64,000 bases of DNA from Nocardioides donggukensis. Lineage in GTDB: Bacteria; Actinomycetota; Actinomycetes; Propionibacteriales; Nocardioidaceae. Numbering within the stretch: position 1 is the first letter of the stretch; each line of letters opens with the position of its first letter. The notes beneath the pieces were generated by a model. The model saw nothing but the letters and a program-made list of their open reading frames with translations, did not search any database and had not been told where the DNA came from. Position numbers and translations under genes: made by a program. Of this stretch, positions 8,097-16,430 are shown in pieces. The stretch lies in the NCBI RefSeq assembly GCF_014842875.1, contig NZ_JACYXZ010000001.1, forward strand, positions 806,001 to 870,000, written 5' to 3'.

Positions 8097-8993
8097 TCAC
8101 CGGGTCCGGTCGGGCTGCTGCTCGGGGTCCTCGGCCGGCTCGTCGCCGCGGGAGCGGAGCCGTCCGCCGAGCAGCGCCAGCGCCACGAGGGCGACGAGCA
8201 CCAGCGCCCAGCCGCCCGGGCCGACGGCGGTGACCGCGTCGGCGAGGAGCCGCTGGACCTCGGCCGCGGCGGAGATGACCGGGTCCGAGCCGGTGGCCCG
8301 CCCGGCCAGCACCCGCAGCTCCCACCAGCCGTAGTAGGCGACGTAGGCGCCGGCGGCCAGGAGCAGCGCGCCGCTGACCCGCGGCACCCACCGGCCGGCG
8401 CCGCGCATCCGGCCGATGACCGACTGCTTGGCCAGCGCGACCGCGACGGCGACTGCCCCGACGACCGAGCCCATGCCGACCGCGTAGGCGACGAAGAGGA
8501 TGCTGCCCTCGACCGGGTCGTCGGCCCGGAACGAGGCCACCACGACGGCGAGGAACGGCGCGATCGTGCAGGTCAGCGAGGCGGCGGCGTAGCCGGCGCC
8601 GAAGCCGGCCATCGACCAGAACGACCCGGTCAGGGGCTTCGCGGCACCGCGGCGCCCCTTGCGTCGCGGGAGCGTGATCGTGCGACCGGCCAGCACCCAC
8701 AGCCCGGTGGCGGCCAGCACCAGGCCGGCGACGACGGTGAACCTCGGCAGGTTCTGCTGCAGCTGGGAGGCCACCGGCGCCAGCGCCAGCCCGAACGTCG
8801 CGAACACCGCCACGAAGCCGAGCGTCATCGCCGCCGTCAGCAGGAGCGCCCGGGAGAGCGCCCGGCGCCGGGTGGACTCCTCGTCGCCGAGCACCAGCAG
8901 CGAGAGGTACGCCGGCAGCAGGGCGAAGCCGCACGGGTTCACCGCGGCGAGCATGCCCGAGCCGAGAGCCAGGGCGAGCAGGCCGTCGGACAC
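8097..8993 (-). CDS. ccdA: CcdA-type membrane thiol-electron transporter
   Basis: 298 residues with six or more membrane helices. The DsbD-gamma/CcdA signature is clear: NPCGFALLPAYLSL with Cys21, and SLTCTIAPF with Cys142, the intramembrane Cys pair that passes reducing equivalents from cytoplasmic thioredoxin to extracytoplasmic partners (cytochrome c maturation or envelope thiol redox). A C-terminal hydrophilic tail is rich in Asp/Glu/Arg. Its start lies 3 nt after the stop of the thioredoxin-like lipoprotein gene, its likely redox partner. Confidence 0.9.
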   Translation of the reverse strand: MSDGLLALALGSGMLAAVNPCGFALLPAYLSLLVLGDEESTRRRALSRALLLTAAMTLGFVAVFATFGLALAPVASQLQQNLPRFTVVAGLVLAATGLWVLAGRTITLPRRKGRRGAAKPLTGSFWSMAGFGAGYAAASLTCTIAPFLAVVVASFRADDPVEGSILFVAYAVGMGSVVGAVAVAVALAKQSVIGRMRGAGRWVPRVSGALLLAAGAYVAYYGWWELRVLAGRATGSDPVISAAAEVQRLLADAVTAVGPGGWALVLVALVALALLGGRLRSRGDEPAEDPEQQPDRTR

Positions 8994-8996
8994 GGG

Positions 8997-9611
8997 TCAG
9001 CCGGCCAGGGACGAGACGACCGAGCGCAGCTCGTCGTCGGAGAGGGAGCCCTCGGCGGCGACCTTCCCGCGGCCGTCCAGGACCACGTAGCTGCTCTGGG
9101 CCCGGACCCCGAAGTGTCGCCACACGTCGCCGACGGAGTCCTGCAGGTGGGTGATCTCACCGGAGGTCCGGCCGGCGAACTCGGCCATCGCCTGCTCGTC
9201 GTCGTCCAGCCCGGCGACGCCCACGAAGCCGACCTCGGCGGCGTACTCCTCGGCCAGCTCGGTCATCACGCTCTGCTGGGCGACACAGGTCGGGCACCAC
9301 GGCGCCCAGAACCACAGCACCGACGGCTCCCCGCGGAGGCTGGCACCGCGGAAGTCCGCGCCCGCCAGCGTCGTGCCGTCGAAGGAGTAGACGGCCGGCA
9401 CGGGGCCGGTCTCCTTCTTGTCGCCCGTGCTGCCGCCCGCCGCCTCGTCGGCGGCCTCGTCCCCCTCGGAGGACTCGGGGGACTCGGCCGAGGAATCACC
9501 CGCCGCGGCCGCGGCGTCGTCGGCGCCGGCCGTCGAGGTCGTGGTGCCGCAACCTGCGGCGAGCAGGGCGAGCAGGACGGCGGTCGCGAGGGCCAGGAGG
9601 GTCTTCAGCAC
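8997..9611 (-). CDS. Thioredoxin-fold (TlpA/ResA-like) lipoprotein
   Basis: 204 residues: signal peptide with lipobox LLAAGC (lipidated Cys21), an Asp/Glu/Ser/Ala-rich linker (30-66) and a redoxin domain with active site WCPTC (Cys106, Cys109). It should reduce or oxidise thiols outside the membrane, fed by the CcdA protein encoded 3 nt downstream. GTG 9611 is chosen because it opens the signal peptide and because TACGGT (9619-9624 on the complement) lies 7 nt upstream, a leaderless layout. Confidence 0.9.
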   Translation of the reverse strand: MLKTLLALATAVLLALLAAGCGTTTSTAGADDAAAAAGDSSAESPESSEGDEAADEAAGGSTGDKKETGPVPAVYSFDGTTLAGADFRGASLRGEPSVLWFWAPWCPTCVAQQSVMTELAEEYAAEVGFVGVAGLDDDEQAMAEFAGRTSGEITHLQDSVGDVWRHFGVRAQSSYVVLDGRGKVAAEGSLSDDELRSVVSSLAG

Positions 9612-9618
9612 ACTGTCA

Positions 9619-9624
9619 ACCGTA
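9619..9624 (-). promoter_or_regulatory. -10 box of leaderless thioredoxin-lipoprotein gene
   Basis: TACGGT on the minus strand, 7 nt before the GTG at 9611. It probably drives the thioredoxin-lipoprotein/ccdA pair. Confidence 0.45.
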
Positions 9625-9664
9625 CGCGGAACCCCGCAGCCCTGCTGCTTACGGATCGGTGACG

Positions 9665-10318
9665 TCAGCCGGCGGCGGCAGCCCGCACCGCTGCCACGCA
9701 CCACGACTCGGCCCGCTCGGCGAGCCGCTCGACGTCGGTCGGGCCCTCCCGGCTCAGCGAGCAGGAGAACCAGCTGTCCACGAACAGCCCGCGGAAGCCG
9801 GCCGAGGTGGCCCCCTCGGCCCGGCAGACCAGGCCGGTGGCGGGGGAGCCGAACGTGTCCGCCGGTCGGGCCTCGCAGCCCTTCCCCGACCGGGCCTGCC
9901 CCACCAGGGCGCGGGCGCGGGCCCGGGTGATCCGCGGCGCGAACACCCAGGCCCGGGCCACGGTGCCGCCCCGGCCCCGGAACACGCAGCCGAACTCGTG
10001 CGCGACGTCGCGCAGGTCCGGGGTGAGCCGGGCCGGCTCCCCGTTGACGTAGTGGTCGGTGCGCCGCACCTCGCCGACGGCAGCCGCCACCGCGTCGGGG
10101 GAGACGGACGCGCAGAAGTCGGCCCGGGCCACGGTGAGCCCACCCGGGTCCAGTGCCGAGATCGGGGTGGGCCCGGCACCGGTCGCGGCCGTCTCCGGGG
10201 TGGTCGAGGGGGCCGCGTCGGGCTCGGCGGTCCCGCTGCTGCACGCCGAGCCGACCAGCGCCAGCGCGGTGAGCGCGGCGGCCGCGGCGGAACGGCGTAC
10301 CCGGGCGGGAGCGGACAT
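9665..10318 (-). CDS. DUF3558-like hypothetical lipoprotein
   Basis: 217 residues with signal peptide and lipobox LVGSAC (lipidated Cys26). After a Thr/Pro-rich linker there is a globular domain with several cysteines (FCASV, FGCVF, GKGCEA, LVCRAE, WFSCSL, SWCVAA), a spacing reminiscent of DUF3558 lipoproteins of actinobacteria; the family call is tentative. It is divergent from ftsE with only 50 bp between. A leaderless -10 (TAGGCT, complement of 10326-10331) lies 7 nt before the ATG. Function unknown. Confidence 0.7.
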   Translation of the reverse strand: MSAPARVRRSAAAAALTALALVGSACSSGTAEPDAAPSTTPETAATGAGPTPISALDPGGLTVARADFCASVSPDAVAAAVGEVRRTDHYVNGEPARLTPDLRDVAHEFGCVFRGRGGTVARAWVFAPRITRARARALVGQARSGKGCEARPADTFGSPATGLVCRAEGATSAGFRGLFVDSWFSCSLSREGPTDVERLAERAESWCVAAVRAAAAG

Positions 10319-10325
10319 GCGCGCC

Positions 10326-10361
10326 AGCCTAGGCGGTGCGGTTGCCGGGGTCGCCTAGACT
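10326..10361. promoter_or_regulatory. Divergent leaderless promoters between lipoprotein gene and ftsE
   Basis: Minus-strand TAGGCT at 10326-10331 is 7 nt from the lipoprotein ATG (10318); plus-strand TAGACT at 10356-10361 is 7 nt from the ftsE GTG (10369). Both genes appear leaderless and each -35 region lies around the other's -10. Confidence 0.55.
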
Positions 10362-10368
10362 CCGTCCA

Positions 10369-11058
10369 GTGATTCGCTTCGAGAAGGTGACCAAGGCCTA
10401 CCCGGGCCAGGCCCGGTCCGCCCTCGAGCAGGTGTCCGTCGACGTCGAGAAGGGCGAGTTCGTCTTCCTCGTCGGCGCCTCCGGCTCGGGCAAGTCGACG
10501 TTCCTGCGCCTGATCCTGCGTGAGTACCGGCCGTCCTCGGGACGGGTCTACGTCGCCGGCAAGGAGATCAACCGGCTCGCCGGCTGGAAGGTCCCGCGAC
10601 TGCGCCGCCAGATCGGCACCGTGTTCCAGGACTTCCGGCTGCTCCAGAACAAGACCGTCACCGAGAACGTCGCCTTCGCCCTCCAGGTGATCGGGAAGCC
10701 GAAGGCCCAGGTCGAGAGCCTCGTGCCCGAGACGCTGGAGATGGTCGGCCTCGAGGGCAAGGGCGACCGGCTGCCCGACGAGCTCTCCGGCGGTGAGCAG
10801 CAGCGGGTCGCGATCGCCCGGGCGTTCGTGAACCGGCCGATGATCCTCATCGCCGACGAGCCCACCGGCAACCTCGACCCCAACACCTCGGTCGGCATCA
10901 TGAAGCTGCTCGACCGGATCAACCGCACCGGCACCACGGTGCTCATGGCCACCCACGACGCCGGCATCGTCGACCAGATGCGCAAGCGGGTCATCGAGCT
11001 CGAGGACGGCCACGTCGTCCGCGACCAGGCCCGCGGCATCTACGGCTACCAGAACTAA
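10369..11058 (+). CDS. ftsE: Cell division ATP-binding protein FtsE
   Basis: 229 residues, the ABC ATPase of the FtsEX complex, which couples ATP hydrolysis to activation of septal peptidoglycan hydrolases. Walker [10 protein letters not shown] (36-44), signature LSGGEQQ (139-145) and Walker B ILIADEP (159-165) are intact. GTG 10369 gives [11 protein letters not shown], the usual FtsE N-terminus, 7 nt after a TAGACT -10 box, so the transcript looks leaderless. ftsX follows 15 nt downstream in the same operon. Confidence 0.97.
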   Translation: MIRFEKVTKAYPGQARSALEQVSVDVEKGEFVFLVGASGSGKSTFLRLILREYRPSSGRVYVAGKEINRLAGWKVPRLRRQIGTVFQDFRLLQNKTVTENVAFALQVIGKPKAQVESLVPETLEMVGLEGKGDRLPDELSGGEQQRVAIARAFVNRPMILIADEPTGNLDPNTSVGIMKLLDRINRTGTTVLMATHDAGIVDQMRKRVIELEDGHVVRDQARGIYGYQN

Positions 11059-11073
11059 GGAACCTCCTCCTCC

Positions 11074-11979
11074 ATGCAGCTGCGCTATGTCCTCTCCGAG
11101 CTCCGACAGGGGCTTCGTCGCAACCTGTCGATGCACCTCGCGGTGATCCTGACGCTGTTCGTGTCGCTGACCCTCGTCGGTCTCGGCCTTCTGCTGAACT
11201 CCCAGGCCCAGCGGGCCGAGGAGCACTGGGGGTCCCAGCTGCAGATCACCGTCTTCCTGTGCAACGAGACCGCCACCAGCCCCAACTGCACGGGCGAGGT
11301 CACGCCCGCGCAGAAGGACGCGATCATCAACGTGGTGCAGGAGAACCCCGAGGTCGCCGACTTCCACACGGAGTCGAAGAAGGAGGCCTTCGAGAAGACC
11401 AAGGAGCTCTTCAGCGAGGAGTACTTCGCCAGGCTGCCCACCTCGCCGTCGTCGATGAAGGAGTCGGTCTGGATCGAGCTGGAGAACGCCGAGCGCTACC
11501 AGGGCATCCGCAGCGCCGTGGAGGGCCTGGACGGCGTGTCGAACGTCCGCGACCAGCGCGCGGTGCTGAAGCCGATCTACGCCGCCATCGACGCCCTCAA
11601 GTTCGGGGCGATCGGGATCGCGGCCTTCCTCATCTTCGCGGCGCTGCTCCTGGTCGCCAACACCATCCGGCTGGCCGCGTTCGCCCGCCGCCGGGAGATC
11701 GGGATCATGCGGCTGGTGGGCGCCTCGAGCCTCTACATCTCGCTGCCGTTCCTGCTCGAGGCGTTGGTCACCGCGCTGGTCGGCGTGGTGCTGGCGGGTG
11801 GCGCGCTGGCGGCGTTCATGTACTTCGGCGTCGCGGAGGGGATGCAGGGCCAGATCAACTTCATGCCCTGGATCGGGCTCCCCGAATACCTGGCCGCACT
11901 AGGAGCAGTAGCCCTTCTGGGCCCCCTGCTCACGATATTTCCCACCCTCGTGTTGACGCGGAAATACCTCAAAGTCTGA
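11074..11979 (+). CDS. ftsX: Cell division protein FtsX (permease-like)
   Basis: 301 residues: four membrane helices (about 20-44, 180-205, 222-250, 272-295) with a large extracellular loop between the first two. The loop carries CNETATSPNC, a Cys pair that could form a disulfide. The loop of FtsX is known to bind and activate peptidoglycan hydrolases (EnvC in Escherichia coli, RipC in mycobacteria). An AAGGAA ribosome-binding site precedes ATG 11074. The adjacent M23 gene encodes a plausible partner. Confidence 0.96.
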   Translation: MQLRYVLSELRQGLRRNLSMHLAVILTLFVSLTLVGLGLLLNSQAQRAEEHWGSQLQITVFLCNETATSPNCTGEVTPAQKDAIINVVQENPEVADFHTESKKEAFEKTKELFSEEYFARLPTSPSSMKESVWIELENAERYQGIRSAVEGLDGVSNVRDQRAVLKPIYAAIDALKFGAIGIAAFLIFAALLLVANTIRLAAFARRREIGIMRLVGASSLYISLPFLLEALVTALVGVVLAGGALAAFMYFGVAEGMQGQINFMPWIGLPEYLAALGAVALLGPLLTIFPTLVLTRKYLKV

Positions 11980-12027
11980 ACCTCGTGGTTTAGCGTCGTT
12001 TCGTTCACTTCCCCGAACGAAGGCTTT

Positions 12028-13320
12028 GTGGTGGTTCGCTCCTTCCCCGGCGACAACCGACGTCGTGCACTGATGGCCATCGTGGCCTGCCTCGTGGCAG
12101 CGCTCGCGTTGGCGGTCCCGCTCGCCTCGGCCAACGACGACCTGAAGGACAGGCAGCGTCAGGTCAAGAAGCAGATCGGCTCGGCCAGCTCCGAGCTGCA
12201 CGAGTCCAGCGCCGCGATGCGTGCGGCCGCCGCCCGGCTGGACCAGGCCAAGGCGGAGCTCGGCCGGGCCCAGAGCCGGCTCGCCAGGACGCGCGGCCAG
12301 CTGGCCGCGGCCCGGGTCCGGGACCGGGAGATGCAGGCCAAGCTCGACGAGGCGGTCGCGGACCTGAACGCCGCCCGCGGCGAGCTCGCCGCCGGCCGCG
12401 CCGACGTCGAGACCCAGCGTGCCGCCGTCGGCGACATGGTCGCGGACATCTACGAGCTAGGCGACCCGCGGATCCAGTCCGTCGCCTCCCTGCTGGACGC
12501 CGCCGACCCCGGCGACATGACCCGATCGCTCGCCGCGACCGACGCGGTCGTCGACGAGGAGAACGCCACCCTCGACGAGCTCACGGCCGCCGAGGTGCTG
12601 CTGACCGTCGCCGAGGAGAAGGTGGAGCGGCAGAAGGACGTCGTCGAGGTGCGCCGCCAGGCGGCCGCGGAGAACCTGGCCCTGCGCAAGAGGCTCGAGG
12701 CGCGCGCCCAGGAGGCGGCGGCCGCGGTGAAGGTCCTCGTCGGCAGGCGCGCCGACGCGTTCGCCAGCGCCCGCCGTGCCCGGGCGAAGGACGAGGCGGT
12801 GCTGTCCCGGCTCAAGGCCCAGGACGCCCGGATCTCGGCGGCCCTGCGGCGCCGGGCCGCGGCACTGGCGGCGAAGGCGGCGAAGGCCGCGCAGGGCTCG
12901 GTGGGCAGCCGCGACTCCGGAGGCGTGCTGCGGCACCCGGTGGACGGCTACGTCACCTCGCCCTTCGGCTACCGGACGCACCCGATCTACAAGTACTTCT
13001 CCCTGCACGACGGCACCGACTTCGGCGCCTCGGCGGGCTGCGGTACGCCGCTGCTGGCGGCCACCTCCGGCCGGGTCATGTCGCGCTACTACCAGTCGGC
13101 GTACGGCAACCGGCTGGTCATCGACCACGGGCTGCGCCGCGGCGTCGGCCTGGCGACGATCTACAACCACGCCGCGCGGTACGTCGTCAGCCCCGGGCAG
13201 TCGGTCAGCCGCGGCCAGGTGGTCGGCTACATGGGCAACACCGGCTGGTCGACCGGGTGCCACCTGCACTTCACGGTGATGGCGAACGGGCGACCGGTCA
13301 ACCCGGCCAACTGGTTCTGA
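12028..13320 (+). CDS. EnvC-like M23 peptidoglycan hydrolase/activator
   Basis: 430 residues: signal peptide (cleavage near LASA-ND), a long coiled coil (about 40-280) and a C-terminal LytM/M23 domain. Zinc motifs are complete: HDGTD (His327, Asp331) and HLH (His412, His414), so unlike EnvC it should be catalytically active. It sits 48 nt after ftsX, and coiled coil plus LytM is the architecture of FtsEX-controlled hydrolase regulators, so it is probably the FtsX partner (inference). GTG 12028 or the next codon GTG 12031 may start translation; GAAGG at 12018-12022 favours the second slightly. Confidence 0.88.
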   Translation: MVVRSFPGDNRRRALMAIVACLVAALALAVPLASANDDLKDRQRQVKKQIGSASSELHESSAAMRAAAARLDQAKAELGRAQSRLARTRGQLAAARVRDREMQAKLDEAVADLNAARGELAAGRADVETQRAAVGDMVADIYELGDPRIQSVASLLDAADPGDMTRSLAATDAVVDEENATLDELTAAEVLLTVAEEKVERQKDVVEVRRQAAAENLALRKRLEARAQEAAAAVKVLVGRRADAFASARRARAKDEAVLSRLKAQDARISAALRRRAAALAAKAAKAAQGSVGSRDSGGVLRHPVDGYVTSPFGYRTHPIYKYFSLHDGTDFGASAGCGTPLLAATSGRVMSRYYQSAYGNRLVIDHGLRRGVGLATIYNHAARYVVSPGQSVSRGQVVGYMGNTGWSTGCHLHFTVMANGRPVNPANWF

Positions 13321-13363
13321 CGTCGGGCGCAACCCGGTTGCGGGCCTTTGCGAGAATGGTCCG

Positions 13364-13840
13364 ATGGCCAAGGAGCAGGGGCGCAAGCTCGTCGCGCAGA
13401 ACAAGAAGGCGCGCCACGACTACCACATCGAGGACACCTGGGAGGCCGGCCTGGTCCTGGTCGGCACCGAGGTGAAGTCGCTGCGCGCCGGACGGGCCTC
13501 CCTGGTCGACGGGTTCGCCGAGATCGACAACGGCGAGGCCTGGCTGCACGCCGTGCACATCCCCGAGTACACGCAGGGCACGTGGACCAACCACGCCGCC
13601 CGCCGCAAGCGCAAGCTGCTGCTGAACCGGTCCGAGATCGACAAGATCGAGCGCAAGATCGGCGACAAGGGCTACACGCTGATCCCGCTGTCGATCTACT
13701 TCAAGGACGGCCGGGCCAAGGTCGAGATCGCCCTCGCCAAGGGCAAGAAGCACTGGGACAAGCGGCACACGATCGCCGAGCGCACCGCGAACCGGGAGAA
13801 GGAGCAGGCGCTCGGCCGCCGGCTCAAGGGCATGGCGTGA
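13364..13840 (+). CDS. smpB: SsrA-binding protein SmpB
   Basis: 158 residues. Binds the tRNA-like domain of tmRNA and delivers it to stalled ribosomes for trans-translation. Conserved SmpB segments are visible: [30 protein letters not shown], the HIPEYTQG loop, and the basic tail [17 protein letters not shown] 13364 lies 6 nt after GAGAAT, a leaderless layout. Its partner RNA ssrA lies 2.2 kb downstream, separated by a repeat array and two genes. Confidence 0.97.
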   Translation: MAKEQGRKLVAQNKKARHDYHIEDTWEAGLVLVGTEVKSLRAGRASLVDGFAEIDNGEAWLHAVHIPEYTQGTWTNHAARRKRKLLLNRSEIDKIERKIGDKGYTLIPLSIYFKDGRAKVEIALAKGKKHWDKRHTIAERTANREKEQALGRRLKGMA

Positions 13841-14100
13841 CCGGTGCGAGCGTGACCGGTGGTTGCCCTTCGAGACGGCGCTGGCGCGCCTCCTCAGGGA
13901 CCGGAGCGAGCGTGACCGGTGGTCGCCCTTCGAGACGGCGCTGGCGCGCCTCCTCAGGGACCGGAGCGAGCGTGACCGGTGGTTGCCCTTCGAGACGGCG
14001 CTGGCGCGCCTCCTCAGGGACCGGTGCGAGCGTGACCGGTGGTTGCCCTTCGAGACGGCGCTGGCGCGCCTCCTCAGGGACCGGTGCGAGCGTGACCGGT
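13841..14100. repeat. Tandem array of four 60-bp REP-like units
   Basis: Four near-identical 60-bp units (13861-13920, 13921-13980, 13981-14040, 14041-14100), preceded by a 20-bp partial unit (13841-13860). Units differ only at one T/C (ggttgcc or ggtcgcc) and one A/T (ccggagc or ccggtgc) position. Each contains a hairpin running from CCCT (13866-13869 in unit 1) to AGGG (13896-13899), with GGCGC-TGGC-GCGCC at its core. Because 60 is divisible by 3, frames through the array read as 20-residue repeats; these are not credible proteins. The array begins at the base after the smpB stop. Confidence 0.9.
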
Positions 14101-14992
14101 GGTTGAGGAGCGAGCGCCAGCGAGCGTCTCGAAACCACCCCCGCTCGTCGACCGCCTCGGGCTGCCCGGCCTGTTCGACGTGCACACCCACTTCCTGCCA
14201 CCGCGGGTGGCGACGAAGGTCCGCGAGCAGTTCGACCGGGGCGGCCCGCTGATCGGCAGGCCGTGGCCGCTGCACTACCGCGACACCGACGAGGTCCTGG
14301 TGGCCACGCTGCGCGGCCTCGGCGTGCGCCGGTTCACGGCGCTGTCCTACGCGCACCGGCCGGGCATGGCGGAGTTCCTCAACGACTGGGCGTCCGGCTT
14401 CTCCGCGCGGGTGCCCGAGGCGCTGCCCAGCGCGACCTTCTTCCCCGAGCCGGGTGCGGGGGAGTACGTCGCCCGGCGCATCGCCGACGGCGCCCGGGTG
14501 TTCAAGCTGCACGTGCAGGTCGGCGGCTTCCTCGTGACCGACCCGCTCCTGGACGAGGTGTGGGGCGTGCTCGAGGAGGCCGGGACCCCGGTCGTGCTGC
14601 ACGCGGGCTCCGGGCCGGTCGGGACGGCGTACACGGGGCCGGAGCCGGTGGCCGAGCTGCTGCGCCGGCACCCGCGGCTGACGCTGGTCATCGCCCACCT
14701 CGGGGCGCCGGAGTACGCCGACTTCCTGGCGCTCGCGGAGACCTACGAGCGGGTGCACCTCGACACCACGATGGCGTTCACCGACTTCTTCTCGGCACTG
14801 GGCGGTGAGTTCCCCCGCGAGCTGCTGCCACGCCTCGCCGAGCTCGGACCCAAGGTGCTGCTCGGCTCGGACTTCCCGAACATCCCCTACGCCTACGGCC
14901 ACCAGATCGAGGTGCTGGAGCGGCTCGGGCTGGGCGACGAGTGGCTGCGAGGCGTCTGCTGGGACAACGCGGCGGCGCTTTTCGGCGAATGA
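14099..14992 (+). CDS. Amidohydrolase family protein with REP-encoded N-terminus
   Basis: 297 residues, TIM-barrel metal-dependent hydrolase of the amidohydrolase-2 type. Metal-site motifs are VHTH (His29, His31), IAHLG, and LGSDFPNIPY (Asp258). Substrate unknown; family members act as amidases, lactonases or decarboxylases. The only start codon before the HxH motif is GTG 14099, and codons 1-13 lie inside the REP element at 14101-14136, so the protein's first residues (VVEERAPASVSKP) are repeat-encoded. No ribosome-binding site is seen. Confidence 0.8.
   Translation: MVEERAPASVSKPPPLVDRLGLPGLFDVHTHFLPPRVATKVREQFDRGGPLIGRPWPLHYRDTDEVLVATLRGLGVRRFTALSYAHRPGMAEFLNDWASGFSARVPEALPSATFFPEPGAGEYVARRIADGARVFKLHVQVGGFLVTDPLLDEVWGVLEEAGTPVVLHAGSGPVGTAYTGPEPVAELLRRHPRLTLVIAHLGAPEYADFLALAETYERVHLDTTMAFTDFFSALGGEFPRELLPRLAELGPKVLLGSDFPNIPYAYGHQIEVLERLGLGDEWLRGVCWDNAAALFGE
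14101..14136. repeat. REP-like element forming the amidohydrolase start
   Basis: A 36-bp element starting GGTTGAGGAGCGAGCGCC and ending GTCTCGAAACC, with GGTT/AACC ends. It shares the TCGAGACG, CGCTGGCGC and CTCCTCA words (on the opposite strand) with the adjacent 60-bp units, so both look like members of one repeat family. Confidence 0.7.
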
Positions 14993-15053
14993 CCCGCGTG
15001 CCCGGCGCGGGTGTGGTGGGCTGGCCTCCCACCCCTTCTCGAGAGGAACTGCC

Positions 15054-15905
15054 ATGCGCCCACGCATGCTCGCGGCCTTCGCCGCCGGTGTGATGACCAT
15101 CGGCCTGTCCGCCGCCCCGTCGGCGGCCAGCACCGGGGGCACCGTCGACAGCGACAACGAGTACGACAACGTCGGCTTCATCATGTTCTACGACGACGGC
15201 AGCCGGTACCGCTGCTCGGCGACGCTGGTCAGCCCGACCGTCGTGCTCACCGCGGCGCACTGCACGGACGGCACCGACGGCAAGACCCTGGTCACCTTCG
15301 ACCCGGTCATCGCCGAGGAGCCCGCCGACGTGACCCTGCCCCGCGCCGCGGTGCCCTCGGAGGGCTACACGGCCGCCGAGATCACCGACGCCGGCTACCT
15401 GTCGGGCGTCGCCTCGACCCACCCGGACTACTCGGACTTCACCGACCTCGACACCTGGAACGACGTCGGCGTGGTCGTCCTCGACGAGCCCGTCACCGAC
15501 ATCGAGCCCGCCGAACTGGCGCCCCTCGGCACCCTGGACACGATCCCGAAGAACGAGCTGCGCAAGACGCTCTTCCGGGCCGTGGGCTACGGCACCGAGG
15601 TCCGCAAGGCCGACTCCGGTCCCCAGAACCCGACCCCGCAGAGCTTCCCCCTGGTCCGCCGCTACGTCGACATGCCGGGGCAGAAGCTGACCCCGCAGGT
15701 GCTGCAGACCAACGGCAACGAGAAGGACCCGTTCGGGACCGGCGGCACCTGCTTCGGCGACTCCGGCGGCCCGGTCTTCCTCGACGGTCAGGTCGTGGCG
15801 GTCACCAGCTACGGCTACACCTCGAACTGCCGCTACCTGGGCGGCTACCAGCGGGTCGAGATCGACGCGGCCCGCGACTGGCTGGCCGGCTTCGGCCTGA
15901 GCTGA
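15054..15905 (+). CDS. Secreted trypsin-like serine protease
   Basis: 283 residues: signal peptide (1-about 25, ending PSAAS) and an S1 chymotrypsin fold with catalytic triad His69 (AAHC), Asp137 (WNDVGVVVL) and Ser237 (GDSGGPV). Cysteines near each catalytic motif could form the usual disulfides. Extracellular protein degradation is the likely role. ATG 15054 follows GAGAGGAAC. It is monocistronic and followed by a strong hairpin. Confidence 0.92.
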   Translation: MRPRMLAAFAAGVMTIGLSAAPSAASTGGTVDSDNEYDNVGFIMFYDDGSRYRCSATLVSPTVVLTAAHCTDGTDGKTLVTFDPVIAEEPADVTLPRAAVPSEGYTAAEITDAGYLSGVASTHPDYSDFTDLDTWNDVGVVVLDEPVTDIEPAELAPLGTLDTIPKNELRKTLFRAVGYGTEVRKADSGPQNPTPQSFPLVRRYVDMPGQKLTPQVLQTNGNEKDPFGTGGTCFGDSGGPVFLDGQVVAVTSYGYTSNCRYLGGYQRVEIDAARDWLAGFGLS

Positions 15906-15910
15906 ACGCT

Positions 15911-15962
15911 CCGACGGTGGGCACGCCCCTGCGCTGCAGGAATAGGGCGTGCCCACCGTCGG
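15911..15962 (+). terminator. Strong hairpin between the protease gene and ssrA
   Basis: A perfect 18-bp inverted repeat (15911-15928 with 15945-15962) plus a small inner stem in the loop, 5 nt after the protease stop. No T-tract. It also covers the region where the ssrA -35 should lie. Confidence 0.75.
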
Positions 15963-15972
15963 TTGGAGCGGG

Positions 15973-15978
15973 TAGCAT
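15973..15978 (+). promoter_or_regulatory. Probable -10 of ssrA
   Basis: TAGCAT lies 18 nt before the mature tmRNA 5' end, leaving about a dozen nucleotides of precursor leader for RNase P to remove. Confidence 0.45.
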
Positions 15979-15996
15979 GAAGGAGACAACTCAAGA

Positions 15997-16365
15997 GGGG
16001 CTGATCGGTTTCGACTTGGGACGTTAGTTCCAGGAGAAGCGGGTCGAGGAGCCAGCGTCATCTCGTAAACGACCGCTGGAAACCAATAAGTGCCAACGCT
16101 AAGCGCACTGACTTCGCTCTCGCTGCCTGAGCAGTGATCGAAGGGTCAGACCGGGCATCCGTCTCCGTCCCGGACCCTGGCCTCATCAAGGAGACTTGCT
16201 GATCGATCCCTGTCACGAGGGTCGATCGGGACTTTTTCGTGACTGAGCCCGTCGGCGACCTGTTCGTGGGAGTGCCGGGGCCGAGAAACCGCCATCACGA
16301 ACTGCACCCGGAGAAGACCTGGTTCGACGCTCGAGGACGCGGGTTCGATTCCCGCCAGCTCCACC
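15997..16365 (+). ncRNA. ssrA: tmRNA (transfer-messenger RNA)
   Basis: Rescues stalled ribosomes with SmpB. The 5' end GGGGCTGATCGGTTTCGAC pairs with the 3' acceptor strand CAGCTCC (16356-16362), followed by A and a genomically encoded CC; the T-arm reads GGGTTCGATTCCC. The tag reading frame runs 16092-16127 as GCC AAC GCT AAG CGC ACT GAC TTC GCT CTC GCT GCC, then TGA, giving ANAKRTDFALAA, an actinobacterial-type degradation tag ending in ALAA. Open frames of the other strand across this region are not genes. Confidence 0.96.
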
Positions 16366-16390
16366 GTGTGATGTCTCAGGACATCGGCAT

Positions 16391-16430
16391 AGCCCGGACC
16401 CACGTTTGTGGGTTCGGGCTTAGTGCTTTT
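16391..16430 (+). terminator. Rho-independent terminator of ssrA
   Basis: A 13-bp stem (16391-16403 with 16408-16420, one G-T pair) and GTTT loop, followed by TAGTGCTTTT. This is one of the few terminators in the window with a T-run. Confidence 0.8.

Noticed and set aside
13841..14100. CRISPR array
   Set aside because: The units are contiguous with no unique spacers, and no cas genes are nearby.
13824..14252. Open frames on both strands through the 60-bp repeats, reading as 20-residue tandem repeat proteins
   Set aside because: They arise because the unit length is a multiple of three; all frames stay open, there is no ribosome-binding site, and the DNA folds as repeated hairpins.
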